In this document: positions 40,566 to 50,303 of the stretch, in pieces
Layout: each line of letters starts with the position of its first letter
Position numbering within the stretch: the first letter of the stretch is position 1
Origin: Bog-375 sp049587755
GTDB lineage: Bacteria > Acidobacteriota > Terriglobia > Bryobacterales > Bryobacteraceae
DNA: 64,000 bases
Reading direction: 5' to 3'
NCBI GenBank assembly: GCA_049587755.1
Contig: JBAVEN010000077.1
Span: 1 to 64,000, forward strand
Notes under the pieces: model-generated
What the model was told of the DNA's origin: nothing
Seen by the model: only the letters and a program-made list of their open reading frames with translations
Databases searched by the model: none
Translations under genes and position numbers: made by a program

Positions 40566-43500
40566 CTATTGTTGAACCGTAATCAGAACGCCCGAAGGCG
40601 ACGACACGCCCGAGATTGTTGCGATAACCCACCAGTCTCCGTCAGCCATGTTGGGAATCTGGATCGCCAACTGGTACAGCCCGGCATAACCAGAGGACAG
40701 GGCGGCGGCATTGTCGTAAACGTTTGCCGGCAGGCCTCCCACCGTCGCGGTCACGGTATTCGCGGTTAAGTAAGTAGTGCCGGAGGGCACCACGACACCG
40801 CCGGGCGCCGGCGGAGTGGTCGGGCCGAAGCCTGTCCCCCACAGGATAATCACATCGCCGGGTTTGGCGGGCACGGTCGTAACGCCGGGGAAAGTCCCGT
40901 TCTTCACGGCCCAACTATAGTCGGTTCTCGTAGCAACCGCGTAACTGCCCCACTGGAAGAAGGCAGGCTGAACCGCTTGCGCCGTTACGGTGACGGGCGC
41001 GCTGGTCACGTTCGAGTTGGTCACCGTGACCGATACGTTACCGGGAGCGACGTTGGGAGCCAGCGCATTGATCTGTCCCGGGCCGATGTAAGCGATGTAA
41101 GCGGGCAGTCCACCGACGCTGACGCTTACTCCGTCCAGCTCCGCCGGCAGGGTACCGCTCAAAATCGCGTTGGCCCAGTTATCGGTCGTCGACGAAAGAT
41201 TGGTTCCGAAAATGGTGAACAAGGAATTCGGAACAATGCCCGCTTGATAGCTGGCGGCGCTTCCTATGCCGCCCGGGTTGATGGCTGGCGGGGCCGGAGC
41301 GGGAGCGAGCTTGAATACGGTGCCGCCGTTATCGCTCCCCGCCAATGAGGTTGTGCCATAGAAGGCCCCATCACTGGTTTGAATCAACGCACCCAGCGGG
41401 TAACCGCCGTCGGTGACGTTGAAACTATGCAGAGTCGTCAGCACACCCGCGGGAGTGATTTCGAAGATCGTGCCTTCGTTGTTGGTGCCGCCTTCATAAG
41501 TTGTGCCGTAGAAGTTGCCGTCGCTGGCTTGAACCAGCGCGCCATAAGGTTGCGCGCCGTCGGTCGAAGTGAAACTGTGCAGGGTGGTCAATGCGCCCGC
41601 TGGAGTAAGTTTAAAGACGGTCCCAAAACCATTGGCTCCGCCTTGGGCCGTCGTCCCATAGAAGTTTCCGTCCTTGGTTTGGATCAGCCCGCCATAGAGG
41701 TATTGGCCGTCGGGACCGCCGAAACCGTGCAGAATTATCATTGCACCTGCTGAAGTGATCTTAAAGACGATTCCCCATCCGTTGGGCCCACCGCTGCCAG
41801 TTGTTCCGTAGAAGTTCCCATCGCTGGCTTGAATCAGCCCGGCGTAGGGACCGTCTCCATCGGTAAGAGCGAAGTTGTACAACGTCGTCAGGACACCCGC
41901 TGGGGTGATTTTGAACACCGTTCCAAAACCTCCGGTACCTCCGCCGACGGTTGTCCCGTAGAAGTTCCCGTCGGTGGCTTGAACCAGGCTGGATTCGGCC
42001 ACCGAGCCATCGGTGCCGCCGAACACATGCACGACTGTCAGCACGCCCCCCGGCGTGACCTTAAAAACAGCCCCATCATCGCTGGCGCTTCCGCCGTGGC
42101 TGGCTGTTCCGTAGAAATTCCCGTCGCTGGCTTGAATCAATGCGTCCTGCGGGTAGGCGCCATCGGTATCAGCAAAGCTGTGCAGGGTTGTCAGTGTACC
42201 TGCCGGGGTAATCTTGAAGATCGTGCCATAGCCACCGTCTCCGCCACGGCCTGTTGTCCCATAGAAGTTCCCATCGCTCGCCTGGAGAAGACCCACCCAT
42301 CCGGGAGTAGCGCCGTTGCTACTGTTGAAATTCACTAGGGTGGTAAGGGTCATCCCACCCGTTGGCACGGCGGTAGCCACGAAATTCTGCGTTTGATCGC
42401 TGCTCAGGTTGCTAAACGTGGCGCTCGACGGCACAAACGTATATCCGATCAGCGAAGGCGTGACCGTGTAAGTGCCGCCCGCCGAGACGATAACATCATA
42501 GATCCCCGAGCTGGTTGTCGTTATGGAGGCGTTGTTGGGTCCGCTCACGGTTACGGTGACACCGCTCAGACCACTCCCCGACAGCGTCACCGTTCCGAAA
42601 AGAGTGTAAGTGGTGGCGGCGGCGCTGGTGGTGAAGCTCGTGATGGCGCCTTGACTAGTCCCGGCGGAGTTCTGTGCCCAAACCTGGAAGTAATAAGTAG
42701 TGCTCGCGTTCAGCCCGGTAATGTTGGCGGTCACGGCCGAACCGCTTGTGCCTGAGCCAATGTCCTGCTTGGGCGTGGAAGTGCTGGCGCTCAAGGAACC
42801 GCTGACACCGTACTCGAACCAGACTTGCGTGTCCGCACCGTAGGGATTCACCGATCCGCCGAGTGTCGCGGCGCTGGCGGTCACCGCTGAAGCCGCCCCC
42901 GTCGTCACCCCCGGGGCTTGAAACGGGTTGGCGAGGGTTAGCTTGAACACCGTGCCATCGCCGCTAAGCCCGCCCTCAGAGGTAGTGCCATAGATGCTGC
43001 GATCGGCGGCGTTCATCAGCATGCCAAACGGCTTGGCACCGTCCGTCGAGGTGAAGCTGTGCACGGTGGTCAGCGCGCCGGCCAAGGTGATCTCGAAGAT
43101 CGAGCCATAGCCGTTGGCGCCGCCATTCAGCGCGGTCCCGTACAGGTTTCCGTCGCCGCCTTGAATCACGCCGCAATACGGTTGCTCGCCTTCCGGGCCG
43201 GCGAAACTGTAGAGGCTCGCAAATGTGCCGGTTGGCGTGATCTGGAAAATCGTGCCGAGATCGTTGCTCCCGCCGCGTTCGGTGGTCCCATAGAAGTTCC
43301 CGTCGTTGGCCTGGAACAGCGTGGCGTATGGCGTCTGGCCATCGACCAGAGATGAAAACGAGTGGAGCGTAGTCAGTACGCCCGCCAGGGTGATTTGGAA
43401 GACGGTGCCCGCATCCGTCGACCCGCCCCAGCCTGTGGTGCCGTACAGATTGCCATCGGTGGCCTGAATCAGCGCGCCGTAGGGCGTCATGCCATCGCTC

Positions 43501-44048
43501 GAATTGAAATTGTGCAGAGTCGAAAACGCACCGGAGAGAGTTATCTTGAAAATGGTGCCATCGCCGTTAGCTCCGCCTGCGCTGGCGGTGCCATAGAGAT
43601 TGCCATCTGTCGCTTGAACCAGCCCGGCAAATGGATTCTCGCCGTCCTCACAATTCGGCAGGGCACAAAAGCTGTACAGGGTTGTCAGGGTTCCCGCCGG
43701 CGTAATTTTGAAGATTGTGCCGTAGCTATTGGCTCCGCCGCCATAGGTGGTCCCGTAGAAATTCCCGTCGCTGGCTTGAATCAACCCGCCTGACGGTCCA
43801 CTGCCATCGGTCAGGACGAAGCTGTGCAGGGCCGTCAGCACGCCTGTCGGCGTGACTTTGAAAATTACTCCTTTGCCGTTGGCCCCTCCGGCCTGGGCAG
43901 TCCCGTAGAAGTTGCCATCGGTACCCTGAACAAGGGCGCCCATCTGTGGGTTAGCCCCGTCGCTTCCGCTAAAACTCGCCAAGGTGCTGAAAGTCTGTGC
44001 AGGCAGCGCGACCGTTGCTGCGCAGAAAAGAAGAACCGCCTTCTGCAT
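40566..44048 (-). CDS. giant secreted GloVer-repeat protein with Solibacter-type C-terminal domain
   Basis: This 1160-residue protein has a signal peptide (MQKAVLLFCAATVALPAQ). A block of seven ~53-residue GloVer-type repeats follows, each with a (S/T)DGN(F/L)YGT core and a KITPAG-LTTLHSF strand. A fibronectin-III-like segment (EYGVSGSLSAST) and a carboxypeptidase-regulatory-like beta domain (VTLSGSGLSGVTVTVSGPNN) come next, then a second block of seven GloVer repeats. The C-terminal region (NPGGIGSAASYQAGIVPNSL, then PGQINALAPN) matches the TIGR03437 'Solibacter C-terminal' family as I know it. It probably acts at the cell surface; the ligand is unknown. Confidence 0.85.
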   Translation of the reverse strand: MQKAVLLFCAATVALPAQTFSTLASFSGSDGANPQMGALVQGTDGNFYGTAQAGGANGKGVIFKVTPTGVLTALHSFVLTDGSGPSGGLIQASDGNFYGTTYGGGANSYGTIFKITPAGTLTTLYSFCALPNCEDGENPFAGLVQATDGNLYGTASAGGANGDGTIFKITLSGAFSTLHNFNSSDGMTPYGALIQATDGNLYGTTGWGGSTDAGTVFQITLAGVLTTLHSFSSLVDGQTPYATLFQANDGNFYGTTERGGSNDLGTIFQITPTGTFASLYSFAGPEGEQPYCGVIQGGDGNLYGTALNGGANGYGSIFEITLAGALTTVHSFTSTDGAKPFGMLMNAADRSIYGTTSEGGLSGDGTVFKLTLANPFQAPGVTTGAASAVTASAATLGGSVNPYGADTQVWFEYGVSGSLSASTSTPKQDIGSGTSGSAVTANITGLNASTTYYFQVWAQNSAGTSQGAITSFTTSAAATTYTLFGTVTLSGSGLSGVTVTVSGPNNASITTTSSGIYDVIVSAGGTYTVTPSLIGYTFVPSSATFSNLSSDQTQNFVATAVPTGGMTLTTLVNFNSSNGATPGWVGLLQASDGNFYGTTGRGGDGGYGTIFKITPAGTLTTLHSFADTDGAYPQDALIQASDGNFYGTASHGGSASDDGAVFKVTPGGVLTVVHVFGGTDGSVAESSLVQATDGNFYGTTVGGGTGGFGTVFKITPAGVLTTLYNFALTDGDGPYAGLIQASDGNFYGTTGSGGPNGWGIVFKITSAGAMIILHGFGGPDGQYLYGGLIQTKDGNFYGTTAQGGANGFGTVFKLTPAGALTTLHSFTSTDGAQPYGALVQASDGNFYGTTYEGGTNNEGTIFEITPAGVLTTLHSFNVTDGGYPLGALIQTSDGAFYGTTSLAGSDNGGTVFKLAPAPAPPAINPGGIGSAASYQAGIVPNSLFTIFGTNLSSTTDNWANAILSGTLPAELDGVSVSVGGLPAYIAYIGPGQINALAPNVAPGNVSVTVTNSNVTSAPVTVTAQAVQPAFFQWGSYAVATRTDYSWAVKNGTFPGVTTVPAKPGDVIILWGTGFGPTTPPAPGGVVVPSGTTYLTANTVTATVGGLPANVYDNAAALSSGYAGLYQLAIQIPNMADGDWWVIATISGVSSPSGVLITVQQ

Positions 44049-44130
44049 GAGAAATCCTCCGTCCCGATCAAGACGTCTGGCTCGGCCATTCGCTCGAGCT
44101 TTCGAGACGGATTATATCCCGAAAATAGGG
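44049..44130 (-). promoter_or_regulatory. promoter and structured leader of the GloVer protein gene
   Basis: On the minus strand a perfect TATAAT (44111-44116) precedes a leader that ends in a Shine-Dalgarno GGAGG (44056-44060), seven bases from the ATG. The leader's early ATCCGTC could pair with GACGG-AGGAT and so cover the Shine-Dalgarno; CTCGAG-GAATGGC-CGAG could form a second stem. The -35 region is weak. The stretch on to 44270 shows nothing else. Confidence 0.4.
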
Positions 44131-44270
44131 GTTTTAATACCTGAAATAATGTTATTAAATGGCTGCAGTGCGGTCGCGCGAAGTTCCATTCTTGTTTTCC
44201 CACGCGGGACTCGAGTTTTTCGAGTTATGGAGTGCGATGCACTCAATCTAAACGATTTGCGTGGTGTCAG

Positions 44271-45602
44271 CTAACCGGACGCTCGCTGCCACCTGTGCCT
44301 TGTGAAATCCGGGAACTTCACCGGAGCGCTGCCGGCGGCGACCGATTGTTCGCTCAACGGGCCGGGGGCGCTCCAGGCGGCGGCATCGTAGACGTCGATA
44401 TCGGGAGGGGCGCCTTCTTTCATGCATTCGATCAAACGGTAAGCCATGACGAAATCCATGCCGCCGTGGCCGCCTAATTGGCGCGCCAGCGCGCCCACTT
44501 TGGCCCAGTACGGGTGCTCGAATTTGGGCTTGTACGCGTCGATGGATGCGAATTCCTCTTTAGGCGAGCCATCGACGTAAATGCGCGGCGGGTAATCACG
44601 GAAGATGCCTTTGGTTCCGGCCACCAAATTGATGCGGTCGTAGGGTTGCGGCGTGCAGGTGTTGTGCTCGAGCCGGATCACTTTGCCGCGCGCGGTGCGG
44701 ATCAGGCTGACATTGAGATCGCCGCAGTGGTAGACCTCTTTTTGGCGCGGGTCGGCGGCGGCCAGGTGAGTTTTGCGGTATGCGGCGAGCGAGGCGGCGG
44801 GCGAGCTCATCGAAACCAGCGTGTCGAAACGGTCGCCGCGGTTGATGTCGAGATAGTGCGCCACCGGACCCAGGCCGTGCGTGGGATAGAGGTTGCCATT
44901 GCGGTCCAGGTACTCGAAGCGCCGCCACAGGCCTTCGCCTTCATTCGAGAACAGGATCTCGCGCAGGTCGTGGTTGTAAGCGCAGGCGGCGTGGGTGATT
45001 TCGCCGAAAAGGCCGGCGCGCACCATGTTCCACACCATCATTTCGTTGTAGCCGTAGCAGCAGTTTTCGAGCTGAATGCAGTGGCGGCGGGTGGCTTCAG
45101 AGGTATCGACCAGCGCCCAGCAATCGTCGATGGTGCGCGCCGCCGGCACTTCCACGCCCACGTGCTTGCCTTGTTTCATGCCGGCCAGCGCCATGGGCAC
45201 GTGCCAAATCCAGGGAGTGGCGATAATGACCAGGTCGAGATCGTCGCGCGCCGCCAGGTTTTCGTAGTCGTGGTCGCCGTGGTGATAGAGCGCGGGCGCC
45301 GGCTTGCCGGATTGGACTAGCCGCGCTTTCGCCTTTTCGGTCTTCTCCGGCACTATGTCGCAAAGCGCAAGAATTTCGACATCCGGAATGGCGGTGAACT
45401 CATCGATCAGCGAATTGCCGCGGCCGCCGATGCCGATGAAGCCGAGCCGCACCCTGGCACGGACCTCGAAGCGCATGCCGGCCACGCTTTGCCCGGGCGG
45501 GCCTGCATCCTGGGTGGCGCGCGCGACTCCCGCGCCGAGCGAAGCCAACCCAGCGAGGCGCAGCAGATCTCGGCGCGAAGCCGCCAGATCGTGGTTGTCC
45601 AT
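44271..45602 (-). CDS. Gfo/Idh/MocA-family protein, GH109-like, Tat-exported
   Basis: This 443-residue protein has a twin-arginine signal (SRRDLLRLAGLASLG) and a Rossmann motif LGFIGIGGRGNSL for NAD binding. YPTHGLGPVAHYLDINRGDR and TLVSMSSPAA are strongly reminiscent of glycoside hydrolase family 109 (NAD-dependent alpha-N-acetylgalactosaminidase). It would remove terminal sugars by an oxidation-elimination-reduction route. It starts 2 bp after the symporter's stop, so import and hydrolysis appear coupled. The family assignment rests on motif wording only. Confidence 0.82.
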   Translation of the reverse strand: MDNHDLAASRRDLLRLAGLASLGAGVARATQDAGPPGQSVAGMRFEVRARVRLGFIGIGGRGNSLIDEFTAIPDVEILALCDIVPEKTEKAKARLVQSGKPAPALYHHGDHDYENLAARDDLDLVIIATPWIWHVPMALAGMKQGKHVGVEVPAARTIDDCWALVDTSEATRRHCIQLENCCYGYNEMMVWNMVRAGLFGEITHAACAYNHDLREILFSNEGEGLWRRFEYLDRNGNLYPTHGLGPVAHYLDINRGDRFDTLVSMSSPAASLAAYRKTHLAAADPRQKEVYHCGDLNVSLIRTARGKVIRLEHNTCTPQPYDRINLVAGTKGIFRDYPPRIYVDGSPKEEFASIDAYKPKFEHPYWAKVGALARQLGGHGGMDFVMAYRLIECMKEGAPPDIDVYDAAAWSAPGPLSEQSVAAGSAPVKFPDFTRHRWQRASG

Positions 45603-45604
45603 GG

Positions 45605-47401
45605 TTACCTCCAGATTCGTTGAATCACGCGAATCAGCGCCGCGGCGCTGGCTACGAAAATGACGAGCAGAAAGAGCGTGTAGCTGGTTCGCCCATACAG
45701 AAAGTTGCCGACCGTAAACAGGGCCGACCAGATCATGGTGCAGCCCAGGAACCAGCCGGCCAGGGCGAGTGGCACGTGGGCGGCGTCTTCAGCGGCCTCT
45801 TCAGCGCCGATGCCGGCCAGCGCGCGGACAGCCTTCCAGCCGGGGCCGGGCGGGTGCACTTTGTGATAGAAGCGGATCAGCGTCTCAGTGTCGGTGCGCG
45901 GCCCCAGGTAGGCGGTGAGCAGCCAGCACACGGTGGTGAAAGCGACGGTGAGCAGCAACTGGCGCGTGGTACCGAGGACAATGCCGCTTTTCACCAAGAT
46001 GAGAAAGAGGACGGAAATGCCGAAGGAACTGGCCATGGCCACGATCTCGCACCACGCCGTGACCCGCCACCAATACCAGCGCAGCAGGTACAGCAGGCCG
46101 GTACCGGCGCCGACTTGCAGGATGAGGCTGAAAGCGTCCTTGGCGGTATCGAGCAGGAAAACCGTTGCCGATGAGAGCACGAACAGCAGAATGGTGGCGA
46201 GGCGGCCGGCGGTTACGTAGTGGTGTTCACTGGCGGTGCGGTTCAGAAAGCGGCGGTAGAAATCGTGCACCAGGTAAGACGCGCCCCAATTCAAGTGAGT
46301 GAGAATCGTCGAGGAATTCGCGGCCACCAGGCCGCCCAGCATCAGCCCCAGCCAGCCCGCCGGCAGGTAGCGCAGCATCACGGGAAAGGCGATGTCATGG
46401 CCGATGAGCGTGGGGTCGAGATTCGGGAAGGCGCGCCGGATATCGTCGAGTTGCGGGTACACGACGAGCGATGCGAGGCCGACCAGGATCCACGGCCAGG
46501 GCCGCAGTACGTAATGCGCGACGTTGAAGAACAGCGTTCCGCCGAGCGCATCCTTCTCCGATTTCGAGGCCAGCATGCGCTGCGCGATGTAGCTGCCGCC
46601 GCCCGGCTCGGCGCCGGGGTACCAGACGGCCCACCACTGCACCGCGATCGGCAAGATGAAAACGGCCACCGCCAGGTCCCAGTTGCTGGTGAAATCGGGC
46701 AGCATGTTGAGATAGTGCAGACCGCCCGGCCCGCGCACCCGCGAGAGCTTATCGACCAGGCCCGCCATGCCGCCCACCTGCGGCAGCGTGACCGCGAAAT
46801 AAGCGGCGGCGATGACAGCGGCCATTTTGATGAAGAACTGGATCATATCGATGACCAGCACTCCCCAAAGGCCCGAGTGGGCGGCGAACACCACGTTCAG
46901 CAGGCCCACCGCCAGCAGCGTTTCCCAGCGGCTGAAGCCGAACAAGACGGCGGCGATCTTGCAGGCGGCCAGATTCACCGTGGCCATAATGATGCAGTTA
47001 AAGAACAGGCCGAGGTAGATGGCGCGGAAGCCACGTACCGCGCTGGCGGCTTTTCCGGAGTAGCGCAGCTCGTAAAACTCCAGGTCCGTCAGGACGCCGG
47101 AACGGCGCCACAGCCGCGCGTAGAAGAAAACCGTGGCCACGCCGGTGAGCGTGAAAGCCCACCATTGCCAATTGCCGGCCACTCCCTGGGTGCGCACGAA
47201 GTTGGCCACCAGGTTCGGGGTATCACTGGAAAAAGTGGTGGCCACCATCGAGAGGCCGGCCAGCCACCACGGTACCGACCTGCCCGAGGCGAAGAACTCC
47301 GTCGTGCTCCTGCCAGACCGCTTGCTGACAAACAGCGCGGGCGCAAAGCAAATTGCGACTGAGACGAGCGCAACAATCCAATCGATCGCATAAAGATGCA
47401 T
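45605..47401 (-). CDS. sodium:solute symporter (SSS family), sugar-type
   Basis: This 598-residue polytopic protein has the SSS signatures FASGRSVPWWLAGLSMVATT and QWWAVWYPGAEPGGGSYIAQR. It also has GLMLGGLVAANSSTILTHLN and repeated membrane helices, about 14 in total. It differs from the symporter at 8218 and lacks that protein's charged insertion. The ATG at 47401 is the family start. It heads a two-gene operon with the GH109-like protein, so its substrate is probably a (amino)sugar or glycoside. Confidence 0.88.
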   Translation of the reverse strand: MHLYAIDWIVALVSVAICFAPALFVSKRSGRSTTEFFASGRSVPWWLAGLSMVATTFSSDTPNLVANFVRTQGVAGNWQWWAFTLTGVATVFFYARLWRRSGVLTDLEFYELRYSGKAASAVRGFRAIYLGLFFNCIIMATVNLAACKIAAVLFGFSRWETLLAVGLLNVVFAAHSGLWGVLVIDMIQFFIKMAAVIAAAYFAVTLPQVGGMAGLVDKLSRVRGPGGLHYLNMLPDFTSNWDLAVAVFILPIAVQWWAVWYPGAEPGGGSYIAQRMLASKSEKDALGGTLFFNVAHYVLRPWPWILVGLASLVVYPQLDDIRRAFPNLDPTLIGHDIAFPVMLRYLPAGWLGLMLGGLVAANSSTILTHLNWGASYLVHDFYRRFLNRTASEHHYVTAGRLATILLFVLSSATVFLLDTAKDAFSLILQVGAGTGLLYLLRWYWWRVTAWCEIVAMASSFGISVLFLILVKSGIVLGTTRQLLLTVAFTTVCWLLTAYLGPRTDTETLIRFYHKVHPPGPGWKAVRALAGIGAEEAAEDAAHVPLALAGWFLGCTMIWSALFTVGNFLYGRTSYTLFLLVIFVASAAALIRVIQRIWR

Positions 47402-47596
47402 GGGTGTCTAAACGAGTCTACGATGTTTTGAATCAGCGCGCGGGCTGGCCCGCCAGCGCACCGTCAGCGCTCGTAGCCTGGCCCATGATTGCCCCCCGAT
47501 GGGGGCAATCGATCTTTTTCCACCGCATTGAGCTGACGAGTCTTTCGACGGCCCGCGGCGTGGCCGGGCACGCTGAGCGAGGCCTATAATGCAGCC

Positions 47597-47883
47597 GTGG
47601 GTATCGGCCTCGGCACTTACTCGATCGATCCCGCTGCACCGCTCTACGCGACGGATACTGGCAACATCGTGCTGACTTATTTCGAGTACGATGGGAACCC
47701 ATATACGACGGGCACACAGGTGTCGGGAGAAATCGAGCTCGGCCTCGACGATTTGCCGGTGGGCGGTTCGTCCGGAGCGGCAGGGATCGAGGTGACCCCC
47801 GAGCCGGGCGGGCTGGCACTGGCGCTGCTGGGTCTAGCCGGGATGATGTGGTAAGGAGGTCACTCCGCGCGCGAAAGGCCTAA
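47597..47883 (+). pseudogene. PEP-CTERM surface protein relic with frameshifted tail
   Basis: The 85-codon frame (YSIDPAAPLYATDTGNIVLT onward) ends VTPEPGGLALALLGLAGM then MW and a stop. PEP plus a hydrophobic helix is the PEP-CTERM sorting signal, but the arginine cluster is missing. It is found one frame over: VVRRSLRARKA then a stop at 47881-47883, so a single indel near 47843-47850 broke the gene. The N-terminal part is also absent. No exosortase is in the window. The following 47884-48163 stretch contains nothing recognisable. Confidence 0.5.
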
Positions 47884-48163
47884 GCGCGAAGTGGGCAGCG
47901 AGAAGCCAGAATAAGTACCTACCGCTTTTTCAGCGGCGGCGCCACACCACTTTCTGGCGAGGCCTGACACCGAGGACCGATTACGTCCGCCCTGTGAGGG
48001 CGACACTGGAAATCAACTTTCGTCTGTGATTCTTGAGCAAGCGTCCTCTGTATTTGGAGGCGCCAATTGAATAGTTGCCGAACGTAGCCTCAATTCAGGG
48101 CCAATAAAGAGGCCAGCAGGCGCGGTTTTTCAAACAGAACTTCCTATGAATCCTGCGGTGCCT

Positions 48164-50143
48164 TCACTTGCTGGCGAGCCTGCGTTCTATGTCGCGAATC
48201 CTATCTTCGCGGACGCCCGGTTCCAGCTTCTTCGCCAGCGACAGCGCTTGCTGCCAGGCGGCACGGGCTTCGTCGCCGCAGTGCAGCGCCATCAGCGCAT
48301 CGCCAAGCGTTTGCTGCGCGCCGAAACAGCCGGGGTCCACGGCCACGGCCATGTGTGCCTCCGCGAGCGCCTGGTTCAACTGCCGGTCGCGCATCAGATT
48401 ACGGGCTTTCTGCACGCGGCTTAGGGCCGATGCGAGGGCGACAGGAAAGCGTCCGTCGAATACCAGGATTCCATTCTGGATCATGGCTGCCGGCTTGAGC
48501 CACAGGAACTGCCGGTAGGGATTCAGGTCGCTCGAGCCGAACTCGAACCCGGAGAGAGTACCGGCGCTGATCAGCACCGGCCCGTCAATGACGGGCGGAA
48601 CGTTCGTCTCCTCGTTCACCCACATGGTGTCGGCGGTGATCAGCGGCTTGCACGGAATCCCGTAATATCCGGTGGAGTCCACCACTCCCTCGGCGAAGTA
48701 CGCGAACCAGCAGTTCTTGACGCCGCGGCCGTCGAGATACTTCTTCGCCGCCTTGAGTTGCTGCGCCCAATCCGTGTTCGAATCGCTCAGGTACTTATAG
48801 GTGTTCGATGGGCCGCCCCACAGCTCGTTGGCGTAGGCGATGTAGGCGGGAAAGCTGCGCGCCGATGAGACCGCCTGAAAGACCAGCAGCAGCCCCACGG
48901 CCCAGGCCCAGCGGCGGTCTTTCCGGAGGAAGGCCCAAGCCGCGCCGGCCACCAGCACAATCAGGAACACATAGACGGGCAGGATGTGGCGGAGGCCGAT
49001 GTTGATGGTGGAAGACGTGGCCACCGCGAAATGGATCGCCGCCGGGACGCTCAGGAAAACGATGGCTCGCCAGTCTCTCAGCTTGCCGGTGGCGATGGCC
49101 ACGGCGGCCAGCATCAGCAGGGCGAGGAAGGGAATGGTGGATTTGATGGCGAAAGCCGAGGGGAAGTAAAACCAGACGCCGTGCGGATACACCTTGCCGA
49201 AGATGTAACTGGGATAGTAACCCACCATGTACCGCACATCCACGAACCCATACAGGTACGACTCGGGCAATAAGTGCCAGCGGGCGCAGGTGGAAATGAG
49301 CCAGCCATCGAACGGTTTCAACCCGCGCGCGAACTCCGCCAGTGGCGGGTTCATCGCCAGGCCTTGCGGACGTGCCTGGTAGCGGAACCCATAAAAGGCC
49401 CACAACACCGCTACCGCGATGATGGCGATCAGCACCAGCGCCAGCGCCAACCGCGCTCGCGGCCTCCACCCGCGCCGGCGAAACGCTTCAAAGACAGCCA
49501 GTGCGAGGAGCATCGGGAACACCAGGACGCCGGTGTGCTTGGCGGCGAGCGCACAACCCGCGGCGACGCCCACCAGCGCCAGCCGCCACGCCGAAGGCGC
49601 TTTCACGTACCGGTAGAGAGCGTAGACCGAGGCGAACAGGAAACAGGAGAGTCCCATGTCGGTGGTAACGAAGGCGCCGTGCGCCAGCAGATTCGGATCG
49701 AACGCCACCAGCGCGAGCGCGATGAATCCGGCTGTCAGGCTGAACATTTCGGTAGCCGCCAGGAACACCAGCAACACCATCAGGACCGTCAACAGCGACG
49801 CGGCCATGCGCACGCGGAACAGTATGGTGTCCGCATCGTTCTTCGAGAGAAACTCCTTGCCGTCGAGAAAGGCTTCGATCTTGAAATTGCGGCCTTGCAG
49901 TTTCGGCACGTGTAACGGCATGTTGAGAATGGGGATGGTGGCCAGCAGCTTTACCAGCGGCGGATGCTCGGGGTTCAATCCGAAATCGCCGGTCTTCCAG
50001 GACATGTAGCCGGCGAGAATGTGGTCGTCTTCATCCCAGGTCAAAGATTCCTGGCGGATGGACAACGCCATCTGAGTTACCAGGATCGCCAGAAGGCACG
50101 CTACACCGGCGGCCACGAGCACTGTGTGACGCTTGTTTGGCAA
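48164..50143 (-). CDS. GT39-type glycosyltransferase with TPR-like tail
   Basis: A 659-residue protein with about 12 membrane helices. The PMT/ArnT-type acidic motif is in LTWDEDDHILAGYMSWKTGD, followed by GLNPEHPPLVKLLA, the GT39 signature. A soluble C-terminus has TPR-like helices (QALAEAHMAVAVDPGCFGAQ then QTLGDALMAL). Such enzymes transfer sugars from polyprenyl carriers to lipids or proteins. TTG at 50143 behind AAGGGA is the likely start. It is about 160 bp downstream of csm5 on the same strand but shows no functional link to it. Confidence 0.8.
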   Translation of the reverse strand: MPNKRHTVLVAAGVACLLAILVTQMALSIRQESLTWDEDDHILAGYMSWKTGDFGLNPEHPPLVKLLATIPILNMPLHVPKLQGRNFKIEAFLDGKEFLSKNDADTILFRVRMAASLLTVLMVLLVFLAATEMFSLTAGFIALALVAFDPNLLAHGAFVTTDMGLSCFLFASVYALYRYVKAPSAWRLALVGVAAGCALAAKHTGVLVFPMLLALAVFEAFRRRGWRPRARLALALVLIAIIAVAVLWAFYGFRYQARPQGLAMNPPLAEFARGLKPFDGWLISTCARWHLLPESYLYGFVDVRYMVGYYPSYIFGKVYPHGVWFYFPSAFAIKSTIPFLALLMLAAVAIATGKLRDWRAIVFLSVPAAIHFAVATSSTINIGLRHILPVYVFLIVLVAGAAWAFLRKDRRWAWAVGLLLVFQAVSSARSFPAYIAYANELWGGPSNTYKYLSDSNTDWAQQLKAAKKYLDGRGVKNCWFAYFAEGVVDSTGYYGIPCKPLITADTMWVNEETNVPPVIDGPVLISAGTLSGFEFGSSDLNPYRQFLWLKPAAMIQNGILVFDGRFPVALASALSRVQKARNLMRDRQLNQALAEAHMAVAVDPGCFGAQQTLGDALMALHCGDEARAAWQQALSLAKKLEPGVREDRIRDIERRLASK

Positions 50144-50303
50144 TTCAAGTTATTCCCTTCAAAAAGCACGCCGTTGGCAAATCGGTGACAGCCGGAGCGA
50201 TCCCATGACGCGGCGGCCTGGGCAGCAGACCATCGCGGGTGACTCAGGGCTAAGATGCCTCCGACCCTCCGAAGCGACCGGGTGCGTGAGGAGCACCGGT
50301 CCC

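Noticed and set aside
40566..44048. Repeated DNA in the GloVer gene as a CRISPR or satellite
   Set aside because: Units of ~150 bp diverge at synonymous sites and encode conserved protein repeats.
50144..50303. Search for a CRISPR array, cas6 or Csm6 next to csm5
   Set aside because: The 160-bp gap holds no repeats and no frame with CARF, HEPN or Cas6 features.
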